A DNA stretch of 64,000 nucleotides, taken from the NCBI GenBank assembly GCA_022497145.1, contig MU385864.1, positions 124,001-188,000 on the forward strand, given 5' to 3'. A program made the translations under genes and the position numbers. Positions 1 through 11,672 of this stretch are shown here, piece by piece (the stretch's first letter is position 1; each line of letters opens with the position of its first letter). The notes beneath the pieces were generated by a model, which had not been told where the DNA came from, ran no database searches, and was given only the letters and a program-made list of their open reading frames with translations. The DNA is from Rostrohypoxylon terebratum. Its lineage: Eukaryota > Ascomycota > Sordariomycetes > Xylariales > Hypoxylaceae.

Positions 1-309
1 AAAGCCACACACTGTAATATTGAGAATCTCGTCAAAACCCGTTCCGATGCTACGTTACCAGGCCAATGACAGCTCTCGGTGTGCGGTGGCTTGTCGTAAT
101 GGAGATGACCGAACAGAGAGAATGGCATTGGTAAAAATTCGCGAGGAACCTCAAGGATAGGATGATTAATAGATGGTTAGTTAAGTGGCTTGGTTACCAG
201 GAAAGAGATTCAATCTAGTCGGAATCAAGTAAGATTAAGCAATCCTGGGGAAAATATTCAATATTAGAATTTCTTTTCTTACTAGCTGTACTTTATTATC
301 TACGTCGTA

Positions 310-332
310 CCAAGGTCCAAGGTCCAAGGTCC
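310..332. repeat. 7-bp tandem repeat, CCAAGGT x 3.3
   Basis: Three perfect copies of CCAAGGT plus a partial copy, in the intergenic stretch at the left end. Confidence 0.85.
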
Positions 333-2282
333 GTAAAACTGTGGCTTCCATTTCCGGCAGTCTGGGTAACCCTGAACTCGCCGTTTACAAGGTAAGTACG
401 GTATTAAGTAGTACGCTAAAAAATGCCTAAAGGTTTTCAAGGGTTTCGAGGTTTAAATTCCTAGCCGTTCTAACCGCACTAACCTTATCCATATATTTAC
501 ATCTGATAATGTAATTTCAGCCCTACAGAAGCTACAGAAGGGATAAGAGGAGTATAGGTAGTACTTCGTACTTGCCCAGCAAAAATGTCATAAGAATGGA
601 ACATAAGCTGACAGGCACCAAGCTGTTAAAGGTTAAAGGCTGTTTAGGTCTTCTGAGATATTGTACTACTATGTGATTTTCATGCTTTATGCCGTCAGAT
701 GCGCAATGGAGAAAAAGTATTGTACTTTTTTCTTGTTGTCACCTCGGTCTTACCTGCTCCACATAGCTGGTTTCGAGTCCGCAAATCATTCAACAGGAGA
801 GCGCCAAGCCTTGTTATTTGATAACATCGTCTCAAAAGGGAAACATTCTCGAAGCAATTTGCCAAGACCCTTCGAAGACAATGCATTTTTATGCAAGCTT
901 GGCGAGCATCGTTTTGAATTTTGACTCTCAATGTTGAATGTTGAATAAAGAACAAAGACCTCGGCCTCGTATGGGGTTAGTGGTTTCATAAACAAAAGAC
1001 CACAAGGGTGGGGCCGCTTCTCGTTCGTCCATCCTATGTCGCTTAGACGCGAACAATCATGTATCGAATAGCTTAGCGCGGATTCCCATATGCAGCCTTA
1101 CATCAACTCATTCAATCATTTAATGTTGTTCACAACGCAAGGACCATACAGACTGACAGAGTACACAAATGCGAAAGAAGCTTATGTGTAGTATGTACTA
1201 TTATGTGTCTACAACGTAGTTACGACACAAGTGCGCATCTGGATGCGCAAACGGGGTGCCTAAATTCCCTCGTGATGAAGCTTGCAAATTGGCTGCGTCG
1301 CATTCGTCTTAATGAACTGCGCCCATGTGGACAAATACACTCGGGAACATGCTTTCTCATGAGTCAGTCAAGGTACGAGAACGAACCGTTATGCAAGTTC
1401 GCTTCGTACTTCTTAGCTCGGTAGCGAATCCAGACCGAGAGAATCCCGTTACTTGCAACCCCGCATAAATTTACACAATTATGTCAATTCTAGGGATTTT
1501 AGTGAGACCCGGTAGTTTTCGGATTAGCCATATTTGAATTTTATTCTTCTTGCGGAATACTATTAACGGGACGGGCGGCTTTGGTACGGCTCCGAATTTG
1601 TTCAACCTGGAAGCGACTTCGGGGTTGGTCAAATTAAAAAGAGCATTCCAAATCCGATGTTCCCAGTGCCCTTGCCAGTAATCTTGTGACCCAGCTAGCC
1701 TATTCTTGTGACAAAGTTTTGGTTACGACGGCTCGGGCAGTAATGGATTTTTTCCAACTCGGATTGCAATCGCGCCTTATGTCTTGATTTTGTGGATTTG
1801 TCATTTTATGCATGACGGCTTGTCAATAGTCGACTCCATACTACATATTACATAGTAGTAGTGTACATGTCTAGACTCTATATTATTACTAGTCGATGTA
1901 GAAAATAGGGCTCGGTGTGTTTCTGCCTTATTACAGGTTTCCTTAGGATTGCCATTATATATGCATGTGCTTTTTTAGTTGTGATCGATCTGTGCGATAA
2001 GCGACTACGGGTCACGGAGATCGCGGGCTTTGTGGTCATTAGGGTATTAGGGTATTAGGAGTCCATTATCACCAGAATCCGTGTCCGACCTGGCTGCCTG
2101 GTCCAAAAGAAAAGAGTCATACATATCGCGACGATCGTCAATAAAAAACAATGATGAACAATTGAATGATGAATCATCTTGGTACCATTCATGCCAACCT
2201 AATCAAAATCAAGGATGAATAAAAGCCGACTTTTATTTCCTTCGGCGATATGGTTGTGCCTTGTTGAGAAGGCGCCAACGTG

Positions 2283-2336
2283 TACTATTATACTATTATA
2301 CTATTATACTAGTAGCACTAGTAGCACTAGTAACAC
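2283..2336. repeat. two adjoining short tandem repeats
   Basis: Three copies of TACTATTA (8 bp) run directly into two to three copies of ACTAGTAGC (9 bp). It is intergenic, with no gene within 1.7 kb. Confidence 0.85.
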
Positions 2337-3336
2337 TGCATAGTAGTAAAACGTTGCAAAACGGCGTAATTATTAATTCTATCCCGACTACCGATTTAAC
2401 TTTGCCGTATTATGTCAACCCATGCTGAGCAATCCCGACTGAGATCCGATTCATCAGCAACGGATTGAAATCCATAGTAGCAATTCGTATCGCGTAGAAT
2501 ATCCCCAATACGCACTCCAATATCCGCGATGTCCCCTAGTAATAGTAGTATAGAAAATTGCAATAATTGATTTATGCAAATGTTATGCAAGTATTACGCC
2601 GCGGCTTTGATGTCATTATTGTGAACCGTTAAGGCTTTGCCTAGGGAGAACGGAAGGCGGGTTTTAATCCGAAAGCGAGTCTCGTGCCACCGGTTTATGG
2701 GTTTATGTAACCGACCGAACGTGTTCCAATTGAATGACATTGGAAAGTACTGGCCATCATCTCTTCGAACGTGCCCATTGTTGCCCAGAACTGCCAGACT
2801 GCCAGATAGTCATAGCGGTCTATCATTTCGACATACTACTAGGTATTATGTGCAGTGTCATAGCAGCAGAGCCACAACGGTCAGCAGTCGACATTCCGAC
2901 TTTCTAGGTGGGCATTTATTGTTTTGATATAAGACATTGAGACATTGCATCGCATCCCTGTTCGCAAATGGATGCTTGGATGCTTAGATGCTTAGATACT
3001 TAGATCGACTGACTGACTGAATGTTTCCGATGACACTGAGCGGGTTGAGAGGACAAAAGGAATGCGGGCTTATGACTTAAGCAAGCCTTAAGAGCGGTCG
3101 GCGAAGGCAGTCTGCGATTCGATATTTTGTGCAAGTCTGTCTTGGCCCGCTAGTACGCATAAGTGTACACATAATACGTGGAGGTAACTCGGTACATCCT
3201 GTACTGTTTTATTGCGGTGAGAGGATGCATGTGCGTAAGAAGGAGCAGGGGTAGGGGGCTTGCCTGGTTGCCTTGTCATACACTACCTTACTAGCATATC
3301 CACGGATGGGAGGGTACTACCTAGTAGGTACTAATG

Positions 3337-3368
3337 GATGTACCGATGTACCGATGTACCAATATACC
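3337..3368. repeat. 8-bp tandem repeat, GATGTACC x 4
   Basis: Three perfect units of GATGTACC are followed by a degenerate fourth, AATATACC. The repeat is intergenic, about 750 bp upstream of the gene at 4114. Confidence 0.85.
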
Positions 3369-4113
3369 GAACCAGGGAGAATTAATCAATTGCGCGCCCA
3401 TTACGAATGATCCGAACCCCCGTCACCGTTTAAGCCCGAAGCAAAAGTCCATCATCGCATTTATTACAACTCGATGTATTGTATTTTGAAATCCAGCACC
3501 ACAATACTACATGGTACTACCACGACCTACTACCTACTACCTATTTCTCAGACGATCTAGTCAGCGGGTATATTACAAAAGAAAGCTCTCGCCCCCGTTT
3601 CCACTTTGAGTTCTCCGGATCATCAGCTTGAATTCATATTCAACAGATTTAACATTTCCACTCCTAACATCTAACATCTAACAAGATCATCTTAACCAAG
3701 TTCCCCCAGACCTAGTGACCAGTGACCACGGTACCTAGTAACCATACCAGCATAATACTTCACTGACATTGAGATCGTGGCACGGCGCCCTACCAACGCA
3801 ACACTTACAACTCCACACCGCAAGCCTCGAAATTTAGCAAAGGCGGTCGGTATAGGGTACCACGTTCCTTGTACCTTTGTACCTTTGAAGAGCCCCCCAT
3901 CCCCCGGTCCCCACTACGCCTGCCGAAAAAAAGTTCAACGATCGTAATTGCACATAAAAGAGAAGCCTTCGCTGTTCGGTCATTGCTCTTCTTACCCTTG
4001 GCCGGATATCGGTGCCTGACTCACACAACACAACAAAAAAATATTATTACCTGCTATTGCACCATTATCATACAAAACGAACACACAGACGCTGACAAGC
4101 AACATTATACAAA

Positions 4114-4908
4114 ATGGTTTCCACAACCTCACCGTCACCATTTCACCCTACTACCCATCATCCATACACACCATCAACACCATCACCCTTGAGGAAGAAG
4201 ATGTCTATCACACAAACTTACTTCCTCGCCCACAAGGCGCGGGCTAAGCTTTCCAACGAAGCTGCCCGCCCCGACCACAACCTCCGACTTCTTGTCGGTC
4301 ACGCCAACCTACTGGACTCCTTGATGCTCGACCTTGCGGAGGCCGAACAAGAGCAAGAGAGTTGGTTCAACCAATCCGTCCGAGGAGCCGCATCCAAGAC
4401 CGAAGACCGACACGTGCAATGGGCCGATAGCACTTCCATGGAGGACGACTGGGAGGCGGACTCCTCCGACTCTGACAGCGACACGGAGGACGAGGACGAA
4501 GACGTCGAGATGATCGATGCGGCACCACTACGACGGATACCCTCCAACGTAGTTGTACCACCATCTCCCCAATTATACACAATGGAAGAGGATGACGAGG
4601 ATTTTGAGGACGACGACGAAGACTACGACGCCTTGACTCTCACACGATCACCGTCACACCTAGTCACATCACCACCTGAGCTAGAGCACGACTCGGACTC
4701 ATCAGAAGATGAGGCAATGCCTCCTTCACCACCCGCCGCCACTATACCAACATTCTCAGATAAGCAGAAGGAAACCACAATCACAACCAATTACTACGAC
4801 CCGAGGCAAGACGACGAAGACAACAGCAAGGCCGATTTCTACAATGACGGATACTACCTGCCGCCGCGAAATCCAGGACGGATAGTATCCGCGATATCAG
4901 TCTACTAG
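4114..4908 (+). CDS. acidic protein of unknown function, fungal conserved-looking
   Basis: Single exon, 264 codons, stop TAG. I do not recognise a named family. The stretch after the internal Met30 (MSITQTYFLAHKARAKL...LLVGHANLLDSLMLDLAEAEQEQ) is a clean amphipathic helical segment and looks like the conserved core. Residues about 105-215 are dominated by Asp, Glu and Ser, with clusters such as DSDSDTEDEDEDVE. Residues 1-29 are Thr/Pro/His-rich and unlike the rest, so ATG 4201 is a likely alternative start and could be the main one. No membrane segment or signal peptide is visible. An acidic, Ser-rich protein of this type is probably nuclear or cytosolic and may be a target of casein kinase 2, but that is inference. 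It is the only gene in the left 11.6 kb. Confidence 0.75.
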   Translation: MVSTTSPSPFHPTTHHPYTPSTPSPLRKKMSITQTYFLAHKARAKLSNEAARPDHNLRLLVGHANLLDSLMLDLAEAEQEQESWFNQSVRGAASKTEDRHVQWADSTSMEDDWEADSSDSDSDTEDEDEDVEMIDAAPLRRIPSNVVVPPSPQLYTMEEDDEDFEDDDEDYDALTLTRSPSHLVTSPPELEHDSDSSEDEAMPPSPPAATIPTFSDKQKETTITTNYYDPRQDDEDNSKADFYNDGYYLPPRNPGRIVSAISVY

Positions 4909-7900
4909 GAGGATTGTCTTAATTTTTGTTGATCTTTCACGGCTTGCATCAGCATCGGGTCTGGGTTGACATAATGTGATTTCTTCTGCATCTGGGCGGC
5001 GTTTTAAAATACCAATAGCGGCATGGCATTTTCAAGCGCAGCGACTTCATTTGAATTTTCTTTTTGTCTTGTTTGTCATTAACGACTACCTGAGGAGGAA
5101 TAAGGGGAAAAGACGGGCATCACCGCAGCCTAGAACCAGACTAGGCGTTCACATTGGGAGGCATATGTCACCGCTCACAAACTATTTTCTATTGGAGGAC
5201 TATTGAAAGGGTACTACCGAAAGCGGTAAACATTAGGACTGGACTAGCGGGGCTTGCTTTCGCTCCCTGGTATTCAACCCACGCATGAAAAAAAAAATGC
5301 TGGGTTCGAATCTCAAAGGTCGAGTGGAACAACACATACATAGTGGCCTCGCTTCACCGAATTTCAATTGCTACATAGCGGAGGCTCTCATCACACACTG
5401 CATACGCATGCAGACGCAGTTAAAGCCTCAATCAAAAATACAAATAATTAGTCAACTCTTATTTCTCCGAACATGCAAGTGATTAATTGAATGCCTCGTG
5501 AGTATTGTTCAATGTTGGTCACATGATTATGTAAACCAACGGTAATTATCTATTTGATTTAGATTTCTAATTCTAAGTCATTCGAGTCATGTGCGACGGA
5601 GTTTGGTTGAGTTGGGTGAGTAATAGAGCGTCCCCGTGTATGCCGCGATATCGGTAATGATTAGTTGATTCATCATCACACACATGCGCAATCGTGGATG
5701 CGTTTACGATGCCGAGGTGGGAGGTGGGAGGGGGATCTTACTAACTGGCTACATATCAGGGTTATCCTAATTAACTAATCGTCGAAGTCTACGGAATTTC
5801 AATTTGAATCCACCTCTTTTTACTACACAAAGCCAGGTACCAAACGAATAATTGTCGCAAATGCTAGAAATCTCGAAGGTACTTGACTACCTACTTACAT
5901 CCACCCATACCTCGTCTGGACTCGGAGAGATGACAAACCCCGCATTAGTACCGGTTCCCGAATTTTTGTCAGTCAAAATATTCTCGTCAACTTGTGGTTT
6001 AGTCGGGTTGGTCGGACTAGCGGTTTAGCTTAGTAACGAAAGTCCGACGCACAGAAAAACACCGGAGATCCTGATTTGGTTGAAACAAAAGGTTTCATAA
6101 AACATCATGGCGATCATGGCGATGGAGTAGAAATCGAATCCTGCTTGTCAATCGAGCTCTCTCATCGTTTGGTGTTTATGATGTCGGGCGTGCGTGGTAC
6201 GTACGTCGTAGGCAAGTAATTAAGTACCTAGGTATCCAAGGGGGGTTGAAGGGGGGAATGAGGAAATCATTACGTCCGTAGATTCGAACACAATATCCGA
6301 AGCATGCCGGAATTAAAACTTAAAAGAGACTTGGGTTAGTTTGATGTCAAGGTACATAACAAGATTGTCTCGACTACCCCTGTCTCTCAATTGAGTAGGG
6401 GCTTGCGAGGGCTTGACTCTTCACCTGGGCACCTGGGCAATTGCTCATCAGATCAGGCAGACATGGCAGTTGAGGCTTTTGGCTGTAGTATGTACCAACT
6501 GAACTGCACAAGCTTGTACTTTTCGTCGTTGGGGAAAAAAGCAAAGAGGGGGGGACCGTGCGCAGGGCACTGGACCTTGTTGTCGGGTCGTCGGGTGATT
6601 ATCTTAGATCCACAAGACTAAGGTGCACTGAAGGTACAAGGTGTACAAGATGTACAAGATATAAGGTACGTAGATACCGAACACTAGCCAGAGACAGGTT
6701 AGCTTCAAGTTTAGTCCAGGTAAGAAAATCCCAACTGTCTGGGCTTCCCGCGCGCAGAGCCAAAGGTAAAAACCGTTCGTTGTCCAATCAATTCCTGCCG
6801 CGCAATGTTTAAGTCTGTGACACACCCCACAATCTCGTTTACCCTTCGTATGGATACCGCTCTTACCGTATGTACTTACGTACTTCCCACAACTTTAATC
6901 CCCCTGGACTGGCTGAAAAAAAGAATAGTTGAAGCTAAGTGGATATTTTCCATTGTATTTTACATTTTTCACTTCAATAAATCAAATCAATTTCACAAGT
7001 GCGCGGTCTCGAATATGTCAAATATTTCCAAATATTGAACCTCCTTAAACCTAGGCTCCCAGGCTGTTCGGGAAGTCTTCATTCTTGAGTCATGATCCGT
7101 ACTAAATCGTTTGATAACCCGCATTGCTCGGAGAAGCTTCAGAAGCTTCCAGTGCTAAGACTCCCCCTTTCGGACGCTACGTGGTGCCTTTTACCTCCTT
7201 TGCAAGGTCTAGATTCTCCACGATGGCCGCCGAAACAGCTACTTACGGCTATCACTCCCGCCTACGGTACGTAAATAGGCAATTCGGAGAAGCACATACA
7301 TACTACTGTACCTTTCAGGGCAAAGGGACAAGCTACGAGGATGCTATGTAGGTACATGATGTGTATGAAGCTAAGGAGAAGGACAAGGGCAAGTAATCTG
7401 GACAATCTGTATCCCTACTAAGCTGAGCCACCGAATCTCAATCATATTGTCCATATTGTCTTACGGATACGTTATCCTCGCATCCGGCACGAAAGAGCTG
7501 GCGGTCCATTCAGGTCGGCTTCTACACCGTCAGCGCCGCCAGTCTGGTCCATACCACCATATAGCCAGCCTAACCAACCTAGCTACCTTCAATCTTTGAG
7601 GAGCTGTTTGGCGAGAGGCGCTATGCAACATGTCATTCCACGTTCGTCAATTGCCTTATCGATCCGTAAAATGCAGAAGAAGCAAAGAGCTTCCGTGTAA
7701 CCCTGAGCTCCTGTAGCTCGTGTTTCTTTCCGGAATAGGGAAAGGCAGCGGAGAAGCACGAACTGATTGATGACGGTGCTGAGATAATACGGCCTTCTAC
7801 TGTCTTTCCATTGCAGAATCATTGCAGAAGCCGTGGACCCTACCTATGCGAGGACCTACTAACACGGCCACGCCTACGCTGGCAGGCTGGACCACCCCCT

Positions 7901-8584
7901 TGCTCTCCCGCATAAGTAACCCAAATCTGCGGTCAGCTTTTACGCCTGTCACCGCTATGTCCAATTGATGCACCGCCAGTCGTAGGGGACGACCAGTAAG
8001 AATCGATCATCTTCGCTACCGTTGCCTCTCTTGGGTTTCATTGCTCCCTGTTACTGGCTACTCATCTGCCCATCTAACGATAAATGGTGATGGCAATGAT
8101 GAAAGATGACTGTATTGTACCTTAGCCTGCGCCTCAGGCTCTGGGATGGAACGCCTGCCTTTACCCGTCTACGCTAGATTACGATATATTGGCTTGCTAG
8201 GCATGTAAGATCGCGAATGTCGCTGTTGCTTTCAAACCCCGATATTTAAGAGACTCAAATCACGATCTCTTCGACATCACAATTTCTGGCCTCAACAACA
8301 TGCGATGCCGTTTGCTTTGTTCTTTGGATGTCGCACGCAGTTGCGTGTGTGATTTGCATACCTAGCTGATGTGGTTGTGTCGTCGCTGTCAAACAGACCA
8401 TAATCGACAGATAGGTAATCGCCGAAGTTACAATACTGCCAACCATAGCGAATTGCATATTGCTTATTGGAGTTGGCGATCACATGTCTCATACCGCCCT
8501 ATGTTGCGAGCAGGTTAATCAAACCAAACAATCAATCAATCGCTTGCATCGACATCGAATCCCAAAATCCAGGTGATCTAGATT

Positions 8585-8605
8585 CGCGCCTCGCGCCTCG
8601 CGCCT
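8585..8605. repeat. 7-bp tandem repeat, CGCGCCT x 3
   Basis: Three perfect copies of a GC-rich heptamer in otherwise mixed intergenic sequence. Confidence 0.85.
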
Positions 8606-9016
8606 AGATGATCTATCTGCTAGACAAGCCCGGTAGGAGCGCGGGCGCAAGTAATTAAACAAAGAGCCTTGGAGCCGCCTAAAGGGAAAAAAGCCCCGAG
8701 TCACGAAGCCCTAAACCAGAAGCTTCACCCGCGGTCCCGTGACCGAATCTGAATGGTTCGCCGAAACTCGAGGAAAAAAGAAAAAAGAAAAAAAAAAAAC
8801 ATCTAGTATAGTAGTATAGTGCTAGTTAGTATAGTCTAAGTGGCCTAATGTCTAAAACACTCGGTGAAGATGCATATTGCAGGGCTTAAACCGCCGTAAC
8901 CGTGGTAGCTCAAGTGTCGGGAAAAGGCTAAAAGTACCGTCACTTGTGTGCGTGGCTATCATAGGCCCATAGGGGGCCCGCGTGTATAGCGACGGATAGA
9001 TTTCGATAGTGAGAGT

Positions 9017-9054
9017 GGATGGGAATGGATGGGAATGGATGGGAATGAATGAAT
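9017..9054. repeat. 10-bp tandem repeat, GGGAATGGAT x 3
   Basis: Two perfect units and one GGGAATGAAT variant, preceded by a partial unit and followed by GAATGG. Intergenic. Confidence 0.85.
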
Positions 9055-9801
9055 GGTCGCTGGCAGCTACACGACTTGTCACGACTTGGCCCAGTTAGTC
9101 ATCTCGCCGTGCCGATGCAACTAAATTGTGGCCGACCGCCAGAAGCTGGAGGGGCGGCCGCGAAGCAGCCACACGGACTCGCTCGCTTGGAGGTTGGCCT
9201 ATCCAGAGGAGCGGTGAGATCTTTGCAAACTGGCGGGATGAGCCAGACACGCTGGGACACACAAGCGTGTGGTGTAGCGTAGCGTGTAGCAGTGCTAAGT
9301 AGTGGTAGTGGTAGTTGGTGGTCGTGGTGGTGGGAAGACGGCGGGGAGCGCGCGCTGATTCATACCTTCATACTGACATCGCCCGCGCATCGTCCAACGA
9401 CCGTGTGAATCATTTTGCGGGCTGCCTATCAATTGGCTCAGCCCGCCCGTGCGATATGGAGAGACTATGCGAGATCTGACTGGGTCGAGGAGAACGAGAT
9501 TCCAACCACCCTGGTCCCGCTGCCGATTTTGTATACGACGTATAGGTATAGTGGCTAGATACGCTACCTACGCTATCTACGGGCACATGCGTAGGGCCTA
9601 GCCTGCGTGTGACATTTCATGTGATGACTAAACTAGTTGACAATTGGTCTCGAGGGACGCTCTCGAGACCTTTAGAGGCCCTAGCACACTGCCAGCGTAT
9701 AAGCCACTTCATACACACACCATACGTTGGTACCTAACCTAACATTACCAACATTACCCAGTACCCAGATTGCTACTACGTACTACTAGTCTTGCCAGAT
9801 A

Positions 9802-9864
9802 GCCCATGTATGCCATGTATGCCATGTATGCCATGTATGCCATGTAGGCCATGTAGGCCATGTA
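9802..9864. repeat. 9-bp tandem repeat, TGCCATGTA x 7
   Basis: Seven consecutive 9-bp units: one GCCCATGTA, four TGCCATGTA and two GGCCATGTA. Only the first base or two of the unit vary. It is the longest perfect-period minisatellite in the window and lies in the gene-poor region, 1.8 kb upstream of IBA57. Confidence 0.9.
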
Positions 9865-11672
9865 TACACAGATGTAAGGCGTATGGCTACGTTACAGGTG
9901 GTTTCACAAAATCGGGCTTTGATTTTCAACTTATGCCGCTGCATGCAAGCAGATCATAAGGTAAGTAGGCATATTCGGGATTGTATGCAAAGAGCACCTG
10001 GGCATTTCATTAGTACTGTGTATGTAGTTCACCTTGACAAGTGCCGTCCATATGATTTCAAATGCCATGTACCATGTATAGAGTACTTCCGCTAGAGTTG
10101 AGCAGATCCGCTCGCGGATTATTTCCTCGTCCCGGACGATGCATAAAATACATAGTTGGTGATAGTATTGTTACCCCGTATGTCCCATACGTATACATAC
10201 AGCATATGTCACACCTTAAATCAACTCCGCTAAGCCCTATGTATTATTCCAAATCACCGAGGACTTCCGGGGAAGCAGTATTATAGCTACATAAGTGTAA
10301 TCCGTCAGCCGTATTAGACATTATCCTTCGAAGATCACAGGTACGGATCCCAAACGCTACAGCTGACGTGATAACTTAAGCCCGCGACGCGCATATCCGT
10401 TGTGGGAACGAACGGAGTACCGGGCGATGCAGAAAGGGTCCTTCCTTGTGCCATTGTGTCTAAGGAACGACGCGCACGTAAACCTCTCAGAGCTGAACCA
10501 GCCTAACCTAGGCACCAATCTTCGCCAGCATCGCCAACGACGTATTTCGTCGTCGTGGCTGTTTCGGATAGAAAGGATCCCTGAGCAGCGCCGGAGCCCG
10601 GTACATCTACTTGCAACCGTATAGGCTGCGAGGTAAGGAAGACATTCCATCGGAAACGAGACAAGGCACCAACATTTGTCTGAAGCTACGGGTGGCGCGG
10701 AATCCTGAGGACGTCAACGTGACCATCTGGATACGGGTATAGCAAAGAAAAAAGCCTTAGACGCAAGGGCGAGAAGAGTCATTATAGGCGTCACAGGTTA
10801 ACGGACCGTATCCTATAACTTCCAAGGTTAACTTGGTAACTTTTAATCCCGCGCCGAGGCTACGGGAAAGTTCGCGGCAGTCGGGTGAATATGGAGGTGG
10901 ATGATGCTTGTATTGTACAATCGGTAGCCTTGTAGCAGTAGTGAGATCGCCCGTAACAGCCGTAACAAGATACATTTCGCGGGGTAGGCACACTATAACC
11001 CTAGCCACGCAGCCCACGTAAACGCCCTGTAACTGCCCCGTAGGAACGCCAGGAACGCCTGGAAGCCACGGCAATCAGTGAAACCCAGCACAGAGTTGTG
11101 CACCGTACTAGCTACGATTTTTCGGGGCCAAACCAATCCGATTCACCGACCTTCCGAAACCGAGCCCGAAGCTTCCCCGTCTCCTCTCCCATCTCCCATC
11201 CATCGTTACCAGCCAACGAAACCCCCCGCCTAAAAAAAAATCTGGGGCGGAGAAAAAAAAAAGTTTCCTGTGCCTGCGGTTACATCATATCGATATCATT
11301 TCGCGCATCCAGTCCATCCGCCGGAAGCCGCGGTAACACGTCGACCCGACGACAGACAAGGAAAAAAAAAAAAAACAAGCCCTGGTTCCTGTTCCTGTAC
11401 CTGTTCCTGTTTCTATGACAAACGTCCGATCTGGGCTGGGCAATCGATCCTGATCAATGTTCGATGTCGGATTTCCGGGTTTATCCATCGCACCGTAACG
11501 TACTAGGAGCCCCCCCAAAAGAAAGAAAGGAAGGTTCCGATATCGCCTGCCTCGTTACGCTTCCGTGAATAGATGGATACATGCACATATCCTTAACGGA
11601 TCGTAAAATATCGTATAGCATACCTAGTACCTAGTAGGATAGGAGGTACATACAGTACCGCCGAACGCGCAA

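Larger units (their letters stand above)
1..4113. other. gene-poor stretch, no supported gene
   Basis: No open frame here is longer than about 107 codons, and none shows a recognisable motif, splice-joined continuation or coding-like composition. The sequence is rich in short direct repeats and TAGTA/GTACTA microsatellite-like text. The last few hundred bases (about 3780-4113) are C- and A-rich with ACA runs and are probably promoter and 5' leader of the gene that begins at 4114 or 4201. Confidence 0.6.
4909..11672. other. 6.8-kb gene-poor stretch
   Basis: No open frame exceeds about 106 codons, and none has a recognisable motif or consistent splice partners. Base composition is mixed rather than extremely AT-rich, so it does not look like a heavily RIP-mutated transposon relic. 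It contains several short tandem repeats, listed separately, and A-runs at about 8774-8800, 11233-11262 and 11361-11375. The last 200-300 bases probably hold the IBA57 promoter. No tRNA or 5S rRNA was found by looking for B-box and A-box sequences. Confidence 0.55.

Noticed and set aside
2039..2060. Telomere-like TTAGGGTA repeats
   Set aside because: Only two 8-bp units and a partial third, not the exact TTAGGG hexamer array; ordinary sequence lies on both sides.
1..4113. RIP-degraded transposon
   Set aside because: Composition is not extremely AT-rich, and no reverse transcriptase, integrase or transposase remnant or terminal repeat was seen in any frame.
5300..5325. GGGTTCGAATCTC B-box-like sequence
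   Set aside because: The T-stem pairs imperfectly, and no A-box, anticodon stem or acceptor stem is found upstream.
8815..8885. tRNA-like text (TATAGTGCTAGTTAGTATAGTC, then TAAGTGGCC)
   Set aside because: It resembles a D-arm, but no B-box GGTTCGANTCC follows at the right spacing and no acceptor stem can be paired; the similarity comes from TAGTATAG simple repeats.
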